Positions 1-11,208 of a stretch of 64,000 nt of DNA are shown here, in pieces. The stretch comes from Blasia pusilla. Its lineage: Eukaryota > Marchantiophyta > Marchantiopsida > Blasiales. The notes beneath the pieces were generated by a model, which was given only the letters and a program-made list of their open reading frames with translations, did not search any database and was not told where the DNA came from. Every line of letters starts with the position of its first letter. Position 1 is the first letter of the stretch. The DNA lies in the NCBI GenBank assembly GCA_050084515.1, contig CM114272.1, forward strand, positions 57,040,001 through 57,104,000, written 5' to 3'. Made by a program: the position numbers and the translations under genes.

Positions 1-639
1 GAGGCTCCAAGGGTGGATCCCACTCCACCCCCGATAGAGAGTCAGTTGGTGGAACCCATTCCACCATGTGGGGAGGCTCCAAAGGGTGGAATGGGTTCTA
101 TCAATGCGGATGCCACTCCGCCTCTAGGACTTCAGCCTAATGCGGAACTCATTCCACCAGAGGGGGGAGCCGAAAGTGTGTATGCACAGTATCAAGGTGA
201 TACGCCTGTGGAACCCATTCCACACACTCCATGTAGTGAGAATGGGGCAGCCATCCATCATGAAGGGGTTACAAACGATCCACATTTGGTCAAGACAACC
301 GGCTCTGCATTTTGCACCCCTATTCATGAAGACATGCAGATTCCTTTTGCAAATCCGGTGGCATTGGAGGATCATGAAGATGCTGATGATGACACCCTTC
401 TGAAGAACAAACCATCCTCTAGAGAATTGAGAGCTTTGAAGAAAAATTTGGGCAAGACAGTGTTAAATGATATCAATGACAACATTAGTAGTGAGGTACC
501 TAAACTTGGCACTCACTCACAAGTGACCAAGGCCAACAACGTGAAGTCCATACTAACAGGTTTGACACCTACTGTCGAGGAGTGCAGGGAATTAGGAAAG
601 TCAAAGTTTGAAGTTCTCCAACTTCCATTTAGGCTATGA
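1..639 (+). CDS. Proline-rich ORF upstream of MULE transposase (partial)
   Basis: The reading frame is open to the window's left edge and ends with a stop at 637-639, about 212 codons. The first third is a degenerate peptide repeat (EPIPP, EAPKGG, DPTPP) encoded by repeats of GGAACCCATTCCACC; the last third is basic and charged (KNKPSSRELRALKKNLGK). No catalytic domain is recognisable. It lies 0.86 kb upstream of the first recognisable transposase exon and may be an N-terminal exon of the same transcript or a separate accessory ORF. No in-frame ATG within the window is a convincing start, so the true start is probably to the left. Confidence 0.35.
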   Translation, partial: EAPRVDPTPPPIESQLVEPIPPCGEAPKGGMGSINADATPPLGLQPNAELIPPEGGAESVYAQYQGDTPVEPIPHTPCSENGAAIHHEGVTNDPHLVKTTGSAFCTPIHEDMQIPFANPVALEDHEDADDDTLLKNKPSSRELRALKKNLGKTVLNDINDNISSEVPKLGTHSQVTKANNVKSILTGLTPTVEECRELGKSKFEVLQLPFRL

Positions 640-1173
640 TATTCCTATCTCTGATTTTTTCTGGTTTTGTCATTGCATATAGCGTAGATGGAGATGTTCC
701 CATATTGGATATGGGAAACTAGATTCCAAAGTTGTTGCCCTGTGGTTTTTCAGATATTTCTCTCACGGCATAAGCATACCCTTGTTAGTTTTTGTCATTA
801 GCGTTGTAGTTTTTGTACTTCTCAGACCTTACCTAAAAGTAATTTTGTACAAAGGCTCTTAAAGCATCTACTAGAGGTATACAGTTGGTTCTTCACTTAT
901 ACTTAAGTGATAGGCCCCATAGTAGTAGAGCTAGAAGAGGTTTAGATAAGTGGGATATGCTACCACTTAGAATACCACCACCTTGTACAAAAAGTATTTG
1001 ATTCTGAATTCAAAGTGGTGGGAGTTCACAAATTTCCATGATTCTTTTTCTTACACTGTGTACGATTTGGGCAGCAAGTTCCTGAGGTTCGAGAGCAATG
1101 TAGCACGTAGATTGGAGGGCAATCCAAATGAGTAAAGTTATTCTAAGAAATTCTTGTACCTTCCCATGCTTAG
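640..1173. other. Non-coding spacer inside MULE tract
   Basis: AT-rich sequence between the proline-rich ORF and the 21-bp array. No reading frame longer than about 60 codons, no RNA gene and no clear repeat was seen. It is likely intronic or untranslated DNA of the element. Confidence 0.4.
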
Positions 1174-1212
1174 AAGGAAATCATCAGAACTTGGCATAGT
1201 GTACAGAGCAAA

Positions 1213-1326
1213 GCATTCCATGTATTAGAGAAACCATTCCAGTTCTCATACAAGCCATTCCACACAACAGAGAAGCCATTCCATATCAATGCAAAGCCAT
1301 TCCGTATGTTAGTGAAGCCATTCCAC
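1213..1326. repeat. 21-bp phased array of the word CCATTCC
   Basis: Six copies of (C/G)CATTCC start at 1213, 1234, 1255, 1276, 1297 and 1318, exactly 21 bp apart each time, while the bases between the words are not conserved. Because 21 is a multiple of three, the + strand reads as a seven-residue repeat (KPFHxxx) and the - strand as WNGFxxx, each within a short open frame (1174-1335 on +, 1170-1370 on -). Both frames are too short and lack context to be called genes. The 21-bp period equals two helical turns, putting the words on one DNA face. Confidence 0.85.
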
Positions 1327-2205
1327 CGGTAATGGATAGGGGTAGGATCTTTTTGAAAGCAGGTATGCAAAACCTAATGCAAACTTCTTCATTCACCTAA
1401 AAACCAAATACATCCCTTTTGTTAAACCATATCCAACCATATTAGTAGATGTTTGAATAGCACTTTTGACACATGTTCTTTCTGTCTTATTAACATACAG
1501 GGAACCATAGATCACATAATTGGCCTCCCCGAAATGGACACATTTGATATGCTTGAAAGTGGTAGCTCTTTAACAAGGAGAATATTATCCACGAACAAGA
1601 ATTTCGTTCAAATTGATATTCCTCCAAGACTTATTACGGCCAACGAGCTTTCATGGGATGACGATCATGTAGCATACATACCTTGGGAAAGATTACATGA
1701 TTTCATTATTGGCGAGGGGCATGGCGATGGAAGGAACCCAACAACATTCTTGAAAGGAATGTCAAGATTGGGCAAGGGCTGCTCCAGAGACATGGATGGA
1801 GGAGGTCCATTGTACACAATATACTATTGTGCGTATGGCCCAACTCATCTGCGCCAAATGCATCAAGAGATTGTGCATAGGTGCCCACTATCTTCTCCTA
1901 TCCATTCACATATTTCAAACTTTGATTATTGAGGAGAGTGGATGACCATTCAGTTAGGAATGGTTTAGTGTGTTAATTTCACATCAACTCCTATTGTTGT
2001 TTTTACAGGTCTGCTGTCCCCAAAAGTGGAAGAGGTAGAAGGCCGCGAGGACAAATTATAAGTAGAGGCGATAGTTGCAAATATGGGTGTCAATGTTGTT
2101 TTACAGTCCTTGAAATCAACACTCCTCCGCACGCTGCAAAGATCACCTACAAAAATAGAGCTCACGTGGATAAAGCCAACAAGCCATGCCATGGAAAGGA
2201 TGATG

Positions 2206-2229
2206 ATATGATATCCTAGGATATCATAT
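2206..2229. repeat. 24-bp perfect palindrome at the transposase frame break
   Basis: Two 12-bp arms (ATATGATATCCT and its complement) meet at CCTAGG without a spacer. The MULE reading frame coming from the zinc-motif exon runs into a TAG inside this palindrome, and the downstream transposase frame resumes in another register just after it, so the palindrome coincides with the lesion. Confidence 0.8.
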
Positions 2230-4414
2230 GATCTGAAGAATTGTGTGAAAGAGAGGCTTCGCTTGGGGGTTAAGCCCCACCAGATCCAAGCCGAGCATTC
2301 AAAGATGTTGAAAGAGCGCTCGTTGACCGATCCCAACTTTGAGGAGAGTTTGACCCGAGATTACTTCATGCAAATGCATGATATACAAAACATAAAAAAA
2401 CAATTCAACCAAGAGACATTTCTATATGCTAGGAGCAAGAACGAGTCCTTGAGATTGTTTGTTGAGTATTCTTCTGAGAAGGTGTTCATTTACGAGCCTT
2501 ACATGGATGAGACACGTCCATTCATTATGGGATTCCAAAGCCAATGGCGGCTGAATGCTCTTGTAAAGTATGGACATGGCAGCGCCTTGAGCATGGATAG
2601 CACATTTGGCACAAATCGCAACAGGGTACTTGCTCTTACTTATTTTTTTGAAGAGATACTTCATGTGAAGTAAGTCTTCTTATTAGTTTCATTCATGTTT
2701 TGATGATTCCATATAAACATGGTGTTAACACTTGTATTGATGTTTTGTAGTTTCTCCTATATACTTTGCTGGTGTTTGATGATCACACTCAGGGACACCC
2801 GTGGCTTGGGTTCTCACATCTAGTGCAAAGGAGGTGTATTTGGGAAAGCGGTTGAAAGCTATCTTGCATAAATGTAGAGTCATCCAACCAAATTGGGAAC
2901 CAAATGCAATCATTGTTGACGACGCTTTGGCACAGCAGAATGCATTAAGGTGAGAATAAATTCCTTTGTATTCATTAATGACAATTGGCATGATGGATTA
3001 ACAATAGATTTGGATAGGAAAATCTCCTCACATTTTTTTCTCACGGTGGAGGAAACCATTCCACCGTTGCAAAAACCATTTCCACCAACATACATCAATA
3101 TTTGTCTATGGTATGAGTGCTTTAAGTAGCAGTAGGTATGCATATGAATTTGTATTTATTATTTTTCCAACATATAGGATATCAATCCTCCTCAGGAAGG
3201 GAACCATTCCACCATCGTAGAAGCGATTCCATTTGATCATAATGTAGAGTAAATGATTGGAACCCTTTGAACATGGAAATATTTCCAAGAGCACACATCA
3301 TTCTGTGTCTATGGCATGTACGGCATGACTGGTTAAAGCAATTGAAGAAAAAAGTGCGTAGTCATGGCATGAGAGCTGAAATGTCGCAAAGGTTAGGAGA
3401 CATCATGTATGTCAATCGTTGTGGCACATATACACGACAAGTCATTTTGAATGAAACGAAGAGGGATCTGCAAAAATTCTATGACGACTATCAAGCGGAG
3501 TCAGAGTTTGTAAAGTACATACAAACATATTGGGAACCCAAGATTGGTGAGTATCATTGTTTTTTCTTAAGTTTGAGTTTGGTTGTCGCATTCAATTATG
3601 CATTCAAATTTGAATTAACATTTCCTCGTTGGTGCAATGACTTCAGCGATGTGGGTAAAAGCATCAAGGGACTATCCTCATGCAAATCAAGACACAAATG
3701 CGGCAATTGAGAACTATCATGGAAGCATGAAGGCTATCCTACATGATGACCACAAAACATTATCACAAAGAAGAGGGGACTACCTAGTTTGGAAACTCCT
3801 CAATGACATTGAGGCATGGTATTTCCACATCCACTTGTTGAAAAGGAGAGGATTTGTGACAAATACGACACATGAAAGATACGTAAACAACGTTGTTTTG
3901 AAAGGGAAAGCAATTTCTGGTAGTGATGTAAAGATCAAACACACAAGGGGGGAGGTGAGTATGGCAAGAGTTAGGAGTCAGACATTGGAGAATAAATGGT
4001 ATGAAGTCTATAACTACAATACATAGTGGGGTCATTGTGACTGTCCATGGTCTCTAAAGGGGAACATTTGCAAGCATATTGTAAGGGCCTCTTACATTCT
4101 TGTATTCTCATTCTTTTCAAAGTGAATTGAACATATTACTTTACATATGTATTGAAAATGGTATTATATTATACTGAGTTTTAAAAAAAAAATATGCCAT
4201 ACAAATTGTTGCCTTATTGAAGGAAAATTACAATGAAGCAGATTTAGTGAAGATTTTGGGAACAAGATTAGGAACAAGACAAGGCGGGATGGCTCATCTC
4301 GAGCTCATAACACAACAATCGAATGAGGAATTGGAGAATGATCCATACCAAGCTGAGATATTTGACATGCATGCAAATGGAGGTAAATAACAATAGTGAA
4401 CATTGGGTGATGTA

Positions 4415-4640
4415 TACTTGGTGGATCAGGTCATGTCTACTTCTGGGACGAGGTTATGTAATCTTCAGGGATTAAGGCATGTCTACTTCCAGGACCAGGT
4501 CATGTATACGTCAAGGATCACGTCATGTATACTTCTAGGACTAGGTCATGTATACTTCAAGGATCAGATCATGTATACTTCAAGGATCATGTCATATATA
4601 CTTCTACAAGCACGTCATGAATACTTCCCAGATCATAAAA
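4415..4640. repeat. 24-bp minisatellite inside last MULE intron
   Basis: About nine degenerate copies of a unit like AGGTCATGTATACTTCAAGG plus four bases. Because the unit is a multiple of three it leaves a spurious open frame (4403-4672). It lies within the intron 4383-4725, whose donor (GAG/GTAAAT) and acceptor (CATAG/ACACC) join in phase, so it is better read as intronic than coding. Confidence 0.75.
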
Positions 4641-5204
4641 AATTTCCTATTTCAACATGGCATTTGGTATGAGTGATGGCTACTGCTAAACTAATTGTTT
4701 TCCATCTTTGGTGTTGGCATCATAGACACCATTCCACTAGGATGTCGATTAGCATCGGACTCTGCAAACCCTGTAACAAACTCCAGTATTGAAGAAATTG
4801 ACAACTTGTTCTCAGGCATACGACTTTCTTGTGTTGACAATGCTCGCCTTCTTACTTTAATTGAAAGGGCTCTCAAGGAGCTTAGCGGAAGGATCGAGTC
4901 TGCAAAAATAGCAGTTGAAAATGGGTTGACACCTCAACCAGGTAATCCATTCTCCAATTTTCAAGATGGATTCCTAAACAATAATTCCATTAAACGAGTT
5001 CAATCAAACATTGAACGTTGGTCCCGACGTAGAAGAAGATCTACAAGATCCATGACAGACCAGAATGATAGGAAAAACTCAAACAACTCATTCACGAACC
5101 TACCTTTATTCCCTAGAGCAAAGTCTAGAAAGAAAAAGTTGGGCCCACAAGCCCAACTTGATAGAGAAGCAGGCATTGCCTCATCGACGTGTATAAACAC
5201 GTAG

Positions 5205-6075
5205 TGAAAGTGGAGCAGACACGAAGAATTTGAAAATCACATGACTTCCTATCCTTTTAGGAAGTACTTTTAGAAATTTTGTCGCAGAATTTTCATGTAC
5301 ATTTTGGAGTTGGTACTTAAAAGAGCTCCGGAATGGTATTTATTATATTATTTTTTGAATTTTGTTCAATATGAAGTATGACTTCTTCTGAATTGTCAAA
5401 AGTGACCTGCATATGATGGACACCATTCCACGGTACACTAGAATATTCAATATATCTGTTTTTGTTCCTTGCATATTTATGAAGTTGTCCATAATAAAAT
5501 TTCTTATATGTGAGAACCACATGTGATCTTAACCCAGGATACGATTCTTACGATACCATTGTCTGTGAATGTCATCCTCCATTCAGAACTATCTCACAGA
5601 ACTTCACCATTTTCTGTTCCTTCCTTCGGGAGTATTAAGCTACTCTAAAACCACATGTTCAGTGTGCTGAACACAATGCCAAAAATCCTGAAAATCATTC
5701 AAAACAATGGACATGGCATGGATTCCAATCCCGAATTACCTTTTGGTAGTGGGCAGTACTCCACTTCCCGAGGACACCATTCCACTTGATCTTTGAGGGA
5801 TTACAACAAGGATTCCTTATGCAATGAAATTGATTCTCAGGTTACCGATACAAGTGATCCAGCCACACTGATACAAGTGCAACAACATTTCTAGTTTTGT
5901 ATGTTCAATAATAAATGGTGTGAAGGTTTTCTGGGCCTTGGAGCCATCAAAGCTATGGACCAATAGGAGCGGAAAAGAGTAGCAACGTTAACAAGAACCA
6001 TAGGCTGTGGAAAGGACTCTAAGGAATATGGAATGGTTGCTGTAGGATTAATGCGAGAACGCATTCCACTCAAAT
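5205..6075. other. 3' flank of MULE gene
   Basis: No gene. The CATTCCAC word occurs at about 5426 and 5780, each time preceded by GACAC, the same context as the start of the last transposase exon at 4726. This suggests shared ancestry or a shared binding site of about 13 bp (GACACCATTCCAC). Confidence 0.5.
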
Positions 6076-6276
6076 GTGAGGCAAACAAAAATCCTCGCCG
6101 AAAAGATGAGGACGCAAATAGAAGCAGATAGTAGGCGCGCTGCGGCGTTGGCAAATCTATACCAAAAAACTCAATGTGGGGGACTGTGGGCGTTTCCAAC
6201 TCCACATACACTAATCACCGTTCTTGCTGGACGGTGTGATGCATATGAAGAACCTACAACAATAAAGGGCTCGTAG
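6076..6276 (+). CDS. Short ORF, unknown
   Basis: Sixty-six codons starting with ATG, with an amphipathic, charged first half (MRTQIEADSRRAAALANLY) that could form a helix. It is not recognisable, has no identifiable partner and overlaps the last CATTCCAC word at about 6061. It could be a stray exon of the MULE or chance. Confidence 0.15.
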   Translation: MRQTKILAEKMRTQIEADSRRAAALANLYQKTQCGGLWAFPTPHTLITVLAGRCDAYEEPTTIKGS

Positions 6277-8949
6277 ATGCAAGGAAGAAACATGGTCTCT
6301 ACATATTTTTCCATCATAAGCTAATATTCATTATTATTGAACAATACGGTACAAAGCATGAAAAATGCTCCTGAAGAACGGGCGTTAAAGCCATAATTTT
6401 TTCCCATGTTCGGGGCCTCAAATTTGGCGTGTGGGGAGGGGATGATACTCTCCACTACAGCGGGAGACTGAGGTCCTTCGACGCGATGGCGGTTCAATTT
6501 GGAATCAATTGAGCTCATCAACATCTACAATGGAGAGAATGGATAGGGAGTGGCAGCGTAGGCCATTGCAATTGCTTTTAATTCAAACAGATGACGTGAA
6601 TCGCCTCCTTGTGGGATTCAAAGCTACAATGCAAATCCGCTACAAGCAAGGGTGTGGAAACAGATCAAAACATCGGCATCCACACAAAGGTGCACATCAA
6701 GGCAAAATATCCTATCCGTCAGAAGATACAGAAACACACCAAAACAAAAAAATTTGAGCAGAAACAGAACTACATCACATGAGCAAAGAAGGACAGCAGC
6801 GGAGCCCCAATGGAGCAGGGTTGTATGATGGAGAGCGACAAGAAACGAGCATCGACAGGACATTGAGAGCACATAGTGGCGGGGCGGCATGACAAGCAAA
6901 AACGAGGTTGCCACAAAATGCCCTGTCCCCGGACTTTTTAAACCTTTCAAATTTGAATTTTGGCACACATGATGATGGAGGCCGGGGCATGATCAAAGAT
7001 TACCCATGATAGATGCATTCCATGGTCATGACCATGGTAATGACGGAGCTGGGTTTGCTTGGGGATCCCCGTCTAGATATCGGAGGTCGGAGGCAAGCGC
7101 TTACATTTTCCGTGTAGCCTAAACCCGCTTAAGCTAACACATTTACATGGTTAAGCTAAACCAACTTTAACCTGCCCAAGATGGGGCACCCGTCCGTGTA
7201 GGGTGGTCGGGCTTGCATTCAATGCCACGGGCTTTGGCTCTAATGCCCATCTTCGTCGATGGGACCGGGTCATCAAGCGGTGGCACAAAAGTCCTTCTTT
7301 GCGAAAATCCAAAAATCTTTATGACTAGTGTATTAATCAAGTCATGCTCCCCTAAACCAAAATCATGTTAGAGTTCCTCTCGCTTTTATGGATCTTTAAT
7401 TACATGCTATGCTTAAAATTAGGACCTCGTCCCCTCATATCAATTATCTGCCAACTCACATGATGCCCCTTAGTGCAACGGGTAATTAAGGTAAAGATGT
7501 GATTCAAAACTTTACTTACACCCTAAATTAATTTAGAGCAATTCTATTGGTTGGGGGATAGGTGTCACTACTAGAGCAGTTTGAAAATCGAAAGGGCACT
7601 CTATAATAATAATATAAACCTTCTTCTCATTTTCATTCGCGAATCCGAGGTGCTTGTATATGAAGAAGTCATAGCCCTTCAATAATATAGTCTAATAAGG
7701 TGCCCGTGCGATGCACGAGAAATAAAAAAGTGTTTGAAGAGCTTTTGTTAGCATATAGTCGGTGAAGGGAAAGGATTAATGATGCCTTACACAAATTCAA
7801 AGTTCACTAGTGTGTGGATTGGAGTCGATTCTAATTTATTGTCCGTGTTTGTTGCTTGTTCGACCCTTCTGTTTAGGACTTTGAACGTGACTTTGGCCAA
7901 GGGCCCCTCTCCGAGGATACAAATCACTACAATTTATTTAGAAGCCAAGGACTAAGATGGTTATTGGGTTGTCATGCACCATGATTTTCATGGCATTCGG
8001 TTGTAAAGATGGAAGAAAGTGAAAATAGAGAAGTCTATCTAAAAGAAACATAAAAACAAATCTCACAAGTGAAGAAATGTGTATGTGGGCCAATTGTGAG
8101 GTAGGGGTTACTTCGTTCATGGACTTCTCAACTACCTAGTAAGCTCTTCTTTGACCATACTTCCGTCTTAGGATTTTCTGAATGAGTACTCTCTACTTTT
8201 GTAGTTTTCCCTTTATCTTGTCATTCTCTTGATTTGTTTTCTTGAGGTGGAGGCCAGGGTTATTTTGTATTTTTCTCTTTTTTTTATCATTCTTTGTTTA
8301 GTTTCTTAGAACATGAGCAAATGTCATATGCTTTATTGCCACAAGAGAGGATTTAGTCACAATGCAAATATGAGACATACTCTAATCTTCTTTTTATAAA
8401 TTATTGCCTTAGTGTCATATGTCAATCACATAGATATTCTTACATCAAGAAGTTTCCGAAGCTCAAATCTAGGTCACATGTGGCTCCATCAACTCAACAT
8501 AATAAGCTACTAGTGCCTCTCCAAATGTTGTAAAATACTCTAGACTAAAAAGGGTGTAAAGGCTCGAGGACTATGTAACATGAGTCGAGCTCTCAAATCA
8601 AAGTTAGGGAGCTCAATCATATTAGCCAACCACGGAAATCACTTGTAGCTCCACATTGTTCCATAAATCCCATAAAAATATCAAGCCATGACATTTGCAC
8701 ACCTCTAATTTGGCCAAAGGAATCCTCTCTACCCTTCTAAAGAGAGATTGGAGGGGATCCATCCGTCTTTATCCCTTTGGTCCACTCTTCCCTCCTCTAA
8801 TTTTCCTTTCATGGAGGATTGAAGGGTTAGAGGATGGTCAATCCATTCCTCATTACCTATCTCATTTTTGTTCCCCAATTGAAAATTTATTCCTTATCAT
8901 TACCTATTCCACTACAATTTATATCTTTTACGTTGTAGAGTCTAACCTC
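6277..8949. other. AT-rich spacer, no recognised gene
   Basis: No coding sequence is supportable. The short frames near 6509-6996 overlap on both strands without family features. A recurring terminal-type motif lies at 7691-7725 (separate entry). Confidence 0.5.
7691..7725. repeat. MITE-like terminus with CCCGTGC palindrome
   Basis: The sequence TCTAATAAGGTGCCCGTGCG followed by ATGCACGAG contains CGTGC-GAT-GCACG and borders AT-rich DNA. Related termini occur at 22085-22110, 28047-28074 and 37008-37035, where they carry ACTAGT at the outer end. This copy is the most diverged. Confidence 0.4.
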
Positions 8950-9990
8950 TACTTCTCCTAGCTTCGCCCCATAACACTCCCAACCTTGAGCTTTGCAAGT
9001 GGAGAACTTACGTTGAATCCCAAAGACTCAATCACTTGGCGCGTTCCGTAGATGACTAAGAAATTGCTAAATGCTAATAGATTCGAGTCTCTTGCCTTGA
9101 CCAATCTTCCAAATTCGCTTGCCTAAGGTGAACCATGTCGGTTGATTCCTCAAGGTGTGTTTCCTAGCTCATATATGAAATGCAATTAAACACTCATAAC
9201 GATTAGTTTTTGGTTCAAGGACTTCAACGAGTAGGGAGGGAGATTGTTCCCACCTATAGATACATATGGGGTTCTCTAGGGGAACCCCACCTTCACCATT
9301 GTTCCCCTTGAACCCTTAGTTTTGTCTCTCACCCCAAATAAAGTTCGCGATCCATAAAGCATAGGCTTCTTGCAAATTATGCAACTCTTGGCTTCCGAAA
9401 TGCATCTTTAAGCTTGGACTTGTGTTTCATATGTTTCATGGTTGGCGTATCTCCTAGATCAAACTTGAAACTTGACCAAATATCCATCATGATTAGCTTA
9501 TGGTTCAAGGAGTTCAGCAGGTTTGGAGGAAGAGTGTCCCCCCTATGGGAACTTCACGAGTTCTTCAAGAGAACGCCACCTTCCCCCTCGGACCCTTGAT
9601 TTTGGCCCTCAACCCAAATATGGTTTGCAACCTACGCACTGATGTTTGAGTAGTTATCCATCAAGATGGCTTGGCGGAGGCTTCTTGCAGATTATGCAAC
9701 TCTTGCCTCCTCAAGATGCAGCTTGGAGCTTAAAATCATATGTCTTATGACTAGTCACTATCTTGACTCCCTATTTGGGGTCTCATGATTGTCTTGTTGT
9801 CCTTTGTGTTTCGTGACTAGTCTCTTAGCATCTCACATAACTTGATTACTTACGTGTGCATAGCTTAAGGTCTCAAACTTTCCTTATCTTGCCTTTGTCC
9901 CTACAAGTAGCTACACCCCTTTCTCACCTAAGGCCAGCCACAAGACACGTGCGTGTCTCGCCTACCATTAGTCTCATGGCTAGTTCCGCC
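8950..9990 (+). repeat. Dispersed 1-kb repeat, copy 1
   Basis: This stretch is matched in inverse orientation by 48970-49990. Shared landmarks include AATCCCAAAGACTCAA, CTTCTTGCAGATTATGCAAC, and TAGTTCCGCCGCCCTTCCTA close to the end. It also contains a degenerate internal duplication (about 9190-9400 against 9490-9720). No coding sequence was found; element class is unknown. Confidence 0.75.
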
Positions 9991-10505
9991 GCCCTTCCTA
10001 GTCTCCAGGCTACTTGGTCTAGGTTTTGACTTTGATGGATCATATCAAGGTCTTTCCTTCTTAAATGCTCAATTATGACTTGCTTTCCGGGTCCTCACTA
10101 TAGTAGGTATCATAGACTTAGCTATTTGCGACATTTTGTAGCTAATCGTAGAGTCTCTGTAGGATGCCTTCAAGGAGGTTGGTGGACAACCTCATGAGGT
10201 AAAGGACAACCTTCTACGAACTAGGATAACCTGAGAGAGCAAGTTTTCCCCCTTTTTTGGACTTTTTGGATTCAACTTAAGAAACCTATTATTTTGAATG
10301 AGTTCCTTGTATGAGTATAGTTTTTTTTTTCTATTTCAAGAAATATCTTTTGACCTACTATTGCATGTCAAGAATCAAGGAAGCAACTTGTGTGCTTATG
10401 TCACCAAGGAGAGAGTTTGAGTAGAGGAAAGTGGTATTTTCACGACCCTGATAACGAAAGGCTTGCCAACATAGAGCATTAGAACTCTAGTGGGTTCACG
10501 CTAGG
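9991..10505. other. Spacer, nothing recognised
   Basis: Mixed-composition sequence with no reading frame, repeat or RNA signature that I could support. Confidence 0.4.
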
Positions 10506-10579
10506 ATGGAAGTGCGTCACAGTCTCACGAGTTGCACAAATAAGACACAAGCCTTAATGGGCATATCAAAAGATGAGGA

Positions 10580-10924
10580 TTATGACCTAGAAGAGCATGA
10601 CCAAATGGCGTTCCATAACATCTTCATATCACACCACGTATCAAACTCCTGCATGAAGTCCTCCAATTCAATGGTGCCCACTACACCTAAGTATCGTCGT
10701 GGGCCCTTCATGGCCCCATATATCCCGTCCATGTCCCAAATCAATGGAGCTGCAACACTCAATAACAACGTAGAAAACTCGGTGTTTGGAACACCCTCGT
10801 CCTCCTCTTCATCAACGGTCGGAAGTGGAAAAGGTAGCCGATACCTCAATCCACTCCATGTGAAACCACCACTGTCTGCACCACGGTCCCCAACCAGACC
10901 ACCAGACAGCTCCGTGATGACCAA
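10580..10924 (-). pseudogene. Retroelement gag-like N-terminal fragment
   Basis: The 114-residue frame contains KGPRRYLGVVGTIELEDFMQ followed by EFDTWCD, closely paralleled by SRGPRRFSRAVGTIELHNF and VEFRSWCD at 12778-13158. An acidic/serine linker (DEEEDEGV against SDEGEGV) precedes it in both. The pattern resembles the region ahead of a retrotransposon gag domain. The frame ends soon after, and no pol sequence follows. The opposite strand is also open here (10506-10961) but has no paralogue support, so the minus strand is preferred. Confidence 0.5.
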
Positions 10925-11208
10925 CGCCGATGCCGCACCACCACCAAATTACCACCACTAAGTAACCAAGTGACGTCGATGTCGCTGTACTATTCTAGCT
11001 CTACTAGCTATGGGTGTAGCCAACCTAACCTTTCATCACCACAAGAAGCCTCCCATGGTCTACTGGTCATCACTCCAGCCTCACTACCGGTAGCACACAG
11101 GAGTAGCACTACTCTGGAAATCAGCGTCAATCCTAACGAATGGGCGCGCAAGCAAGAAGCAACGATGGAGGGGATCCAAACATAGGAAGTCCAACAAAAA
11201 TCCTCCAA

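Larger units (their letters stand above)
1501..5204 (+). pseudogene. MULE transposase gene with SWIM zinc finger, broken
   Basis: Exons join in phase at GT-AG borders: 1501-1880, 2009 to about 2669, 2751-2949, 3248-3546, 3647-4080, a continuing piece to 4382, and 4726-5204. The second exon carries a zinc-like motif (CKYGCQC with a later HVDKANKPCH). The transposase core follows: MDSTFGTN (first catalytic D), VFDDH, IVDDA (second D), CLWHVR and NAAIENYH. The SWIM finger CDC-x9-CKH lies at about 4036-4077. The tail (4726-5204) is basic. Breaks: a frameshift at 2206-2235, one or two near 2751-2800, and an in-frame TAG at 4024-4026 just before the SWIM finger. No acceptor was found for the intron starting at 4081. 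It would act in the nucleus to cut and integrate the element; as read it is dead. Confidence 0.8.
1..6100 (+). mobile_element. Decayed MULE-type DNA transposon, left end outside window
   Basis: The tract holds a transposase gene with MULE-type core and SWIM finger plus flanking non-coding DNA. It is unified by the word CATTCCA(C), seen near 54, 90 (reverse), 150, 210, 1213-1326 (six phased copies), 3057, 3202, 4729, 5426, 5780 and 6061; the word becomes rare beyond. I could not define terminal inverted repeats or a target duplication: the left end lies outside the window and the right end is placed by where the word stops. The boundary is therefore an inference; the transposase identity is firm. 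Confidence 0.55.

Noticed and set aside
1170-1370. Minus-strand WNGFxxx repeat peptide as a gene
   Set aside because: The openness follows from a 21-bp period; there is no promoter, domain or conservation evidence, and the plus strand is equally open.
4403-4672. Open frame over the 24-bp minisatellite as a protein
   Set aside because: It is framed by phase-consistent splice sites and the openness follows from the unit length.
10506-10961. Plus-strand 151-codon ORF
   Set aside because: It overlaps the minus-strand gag-like frame, which alone has a paralogue with conserved protein sequence.
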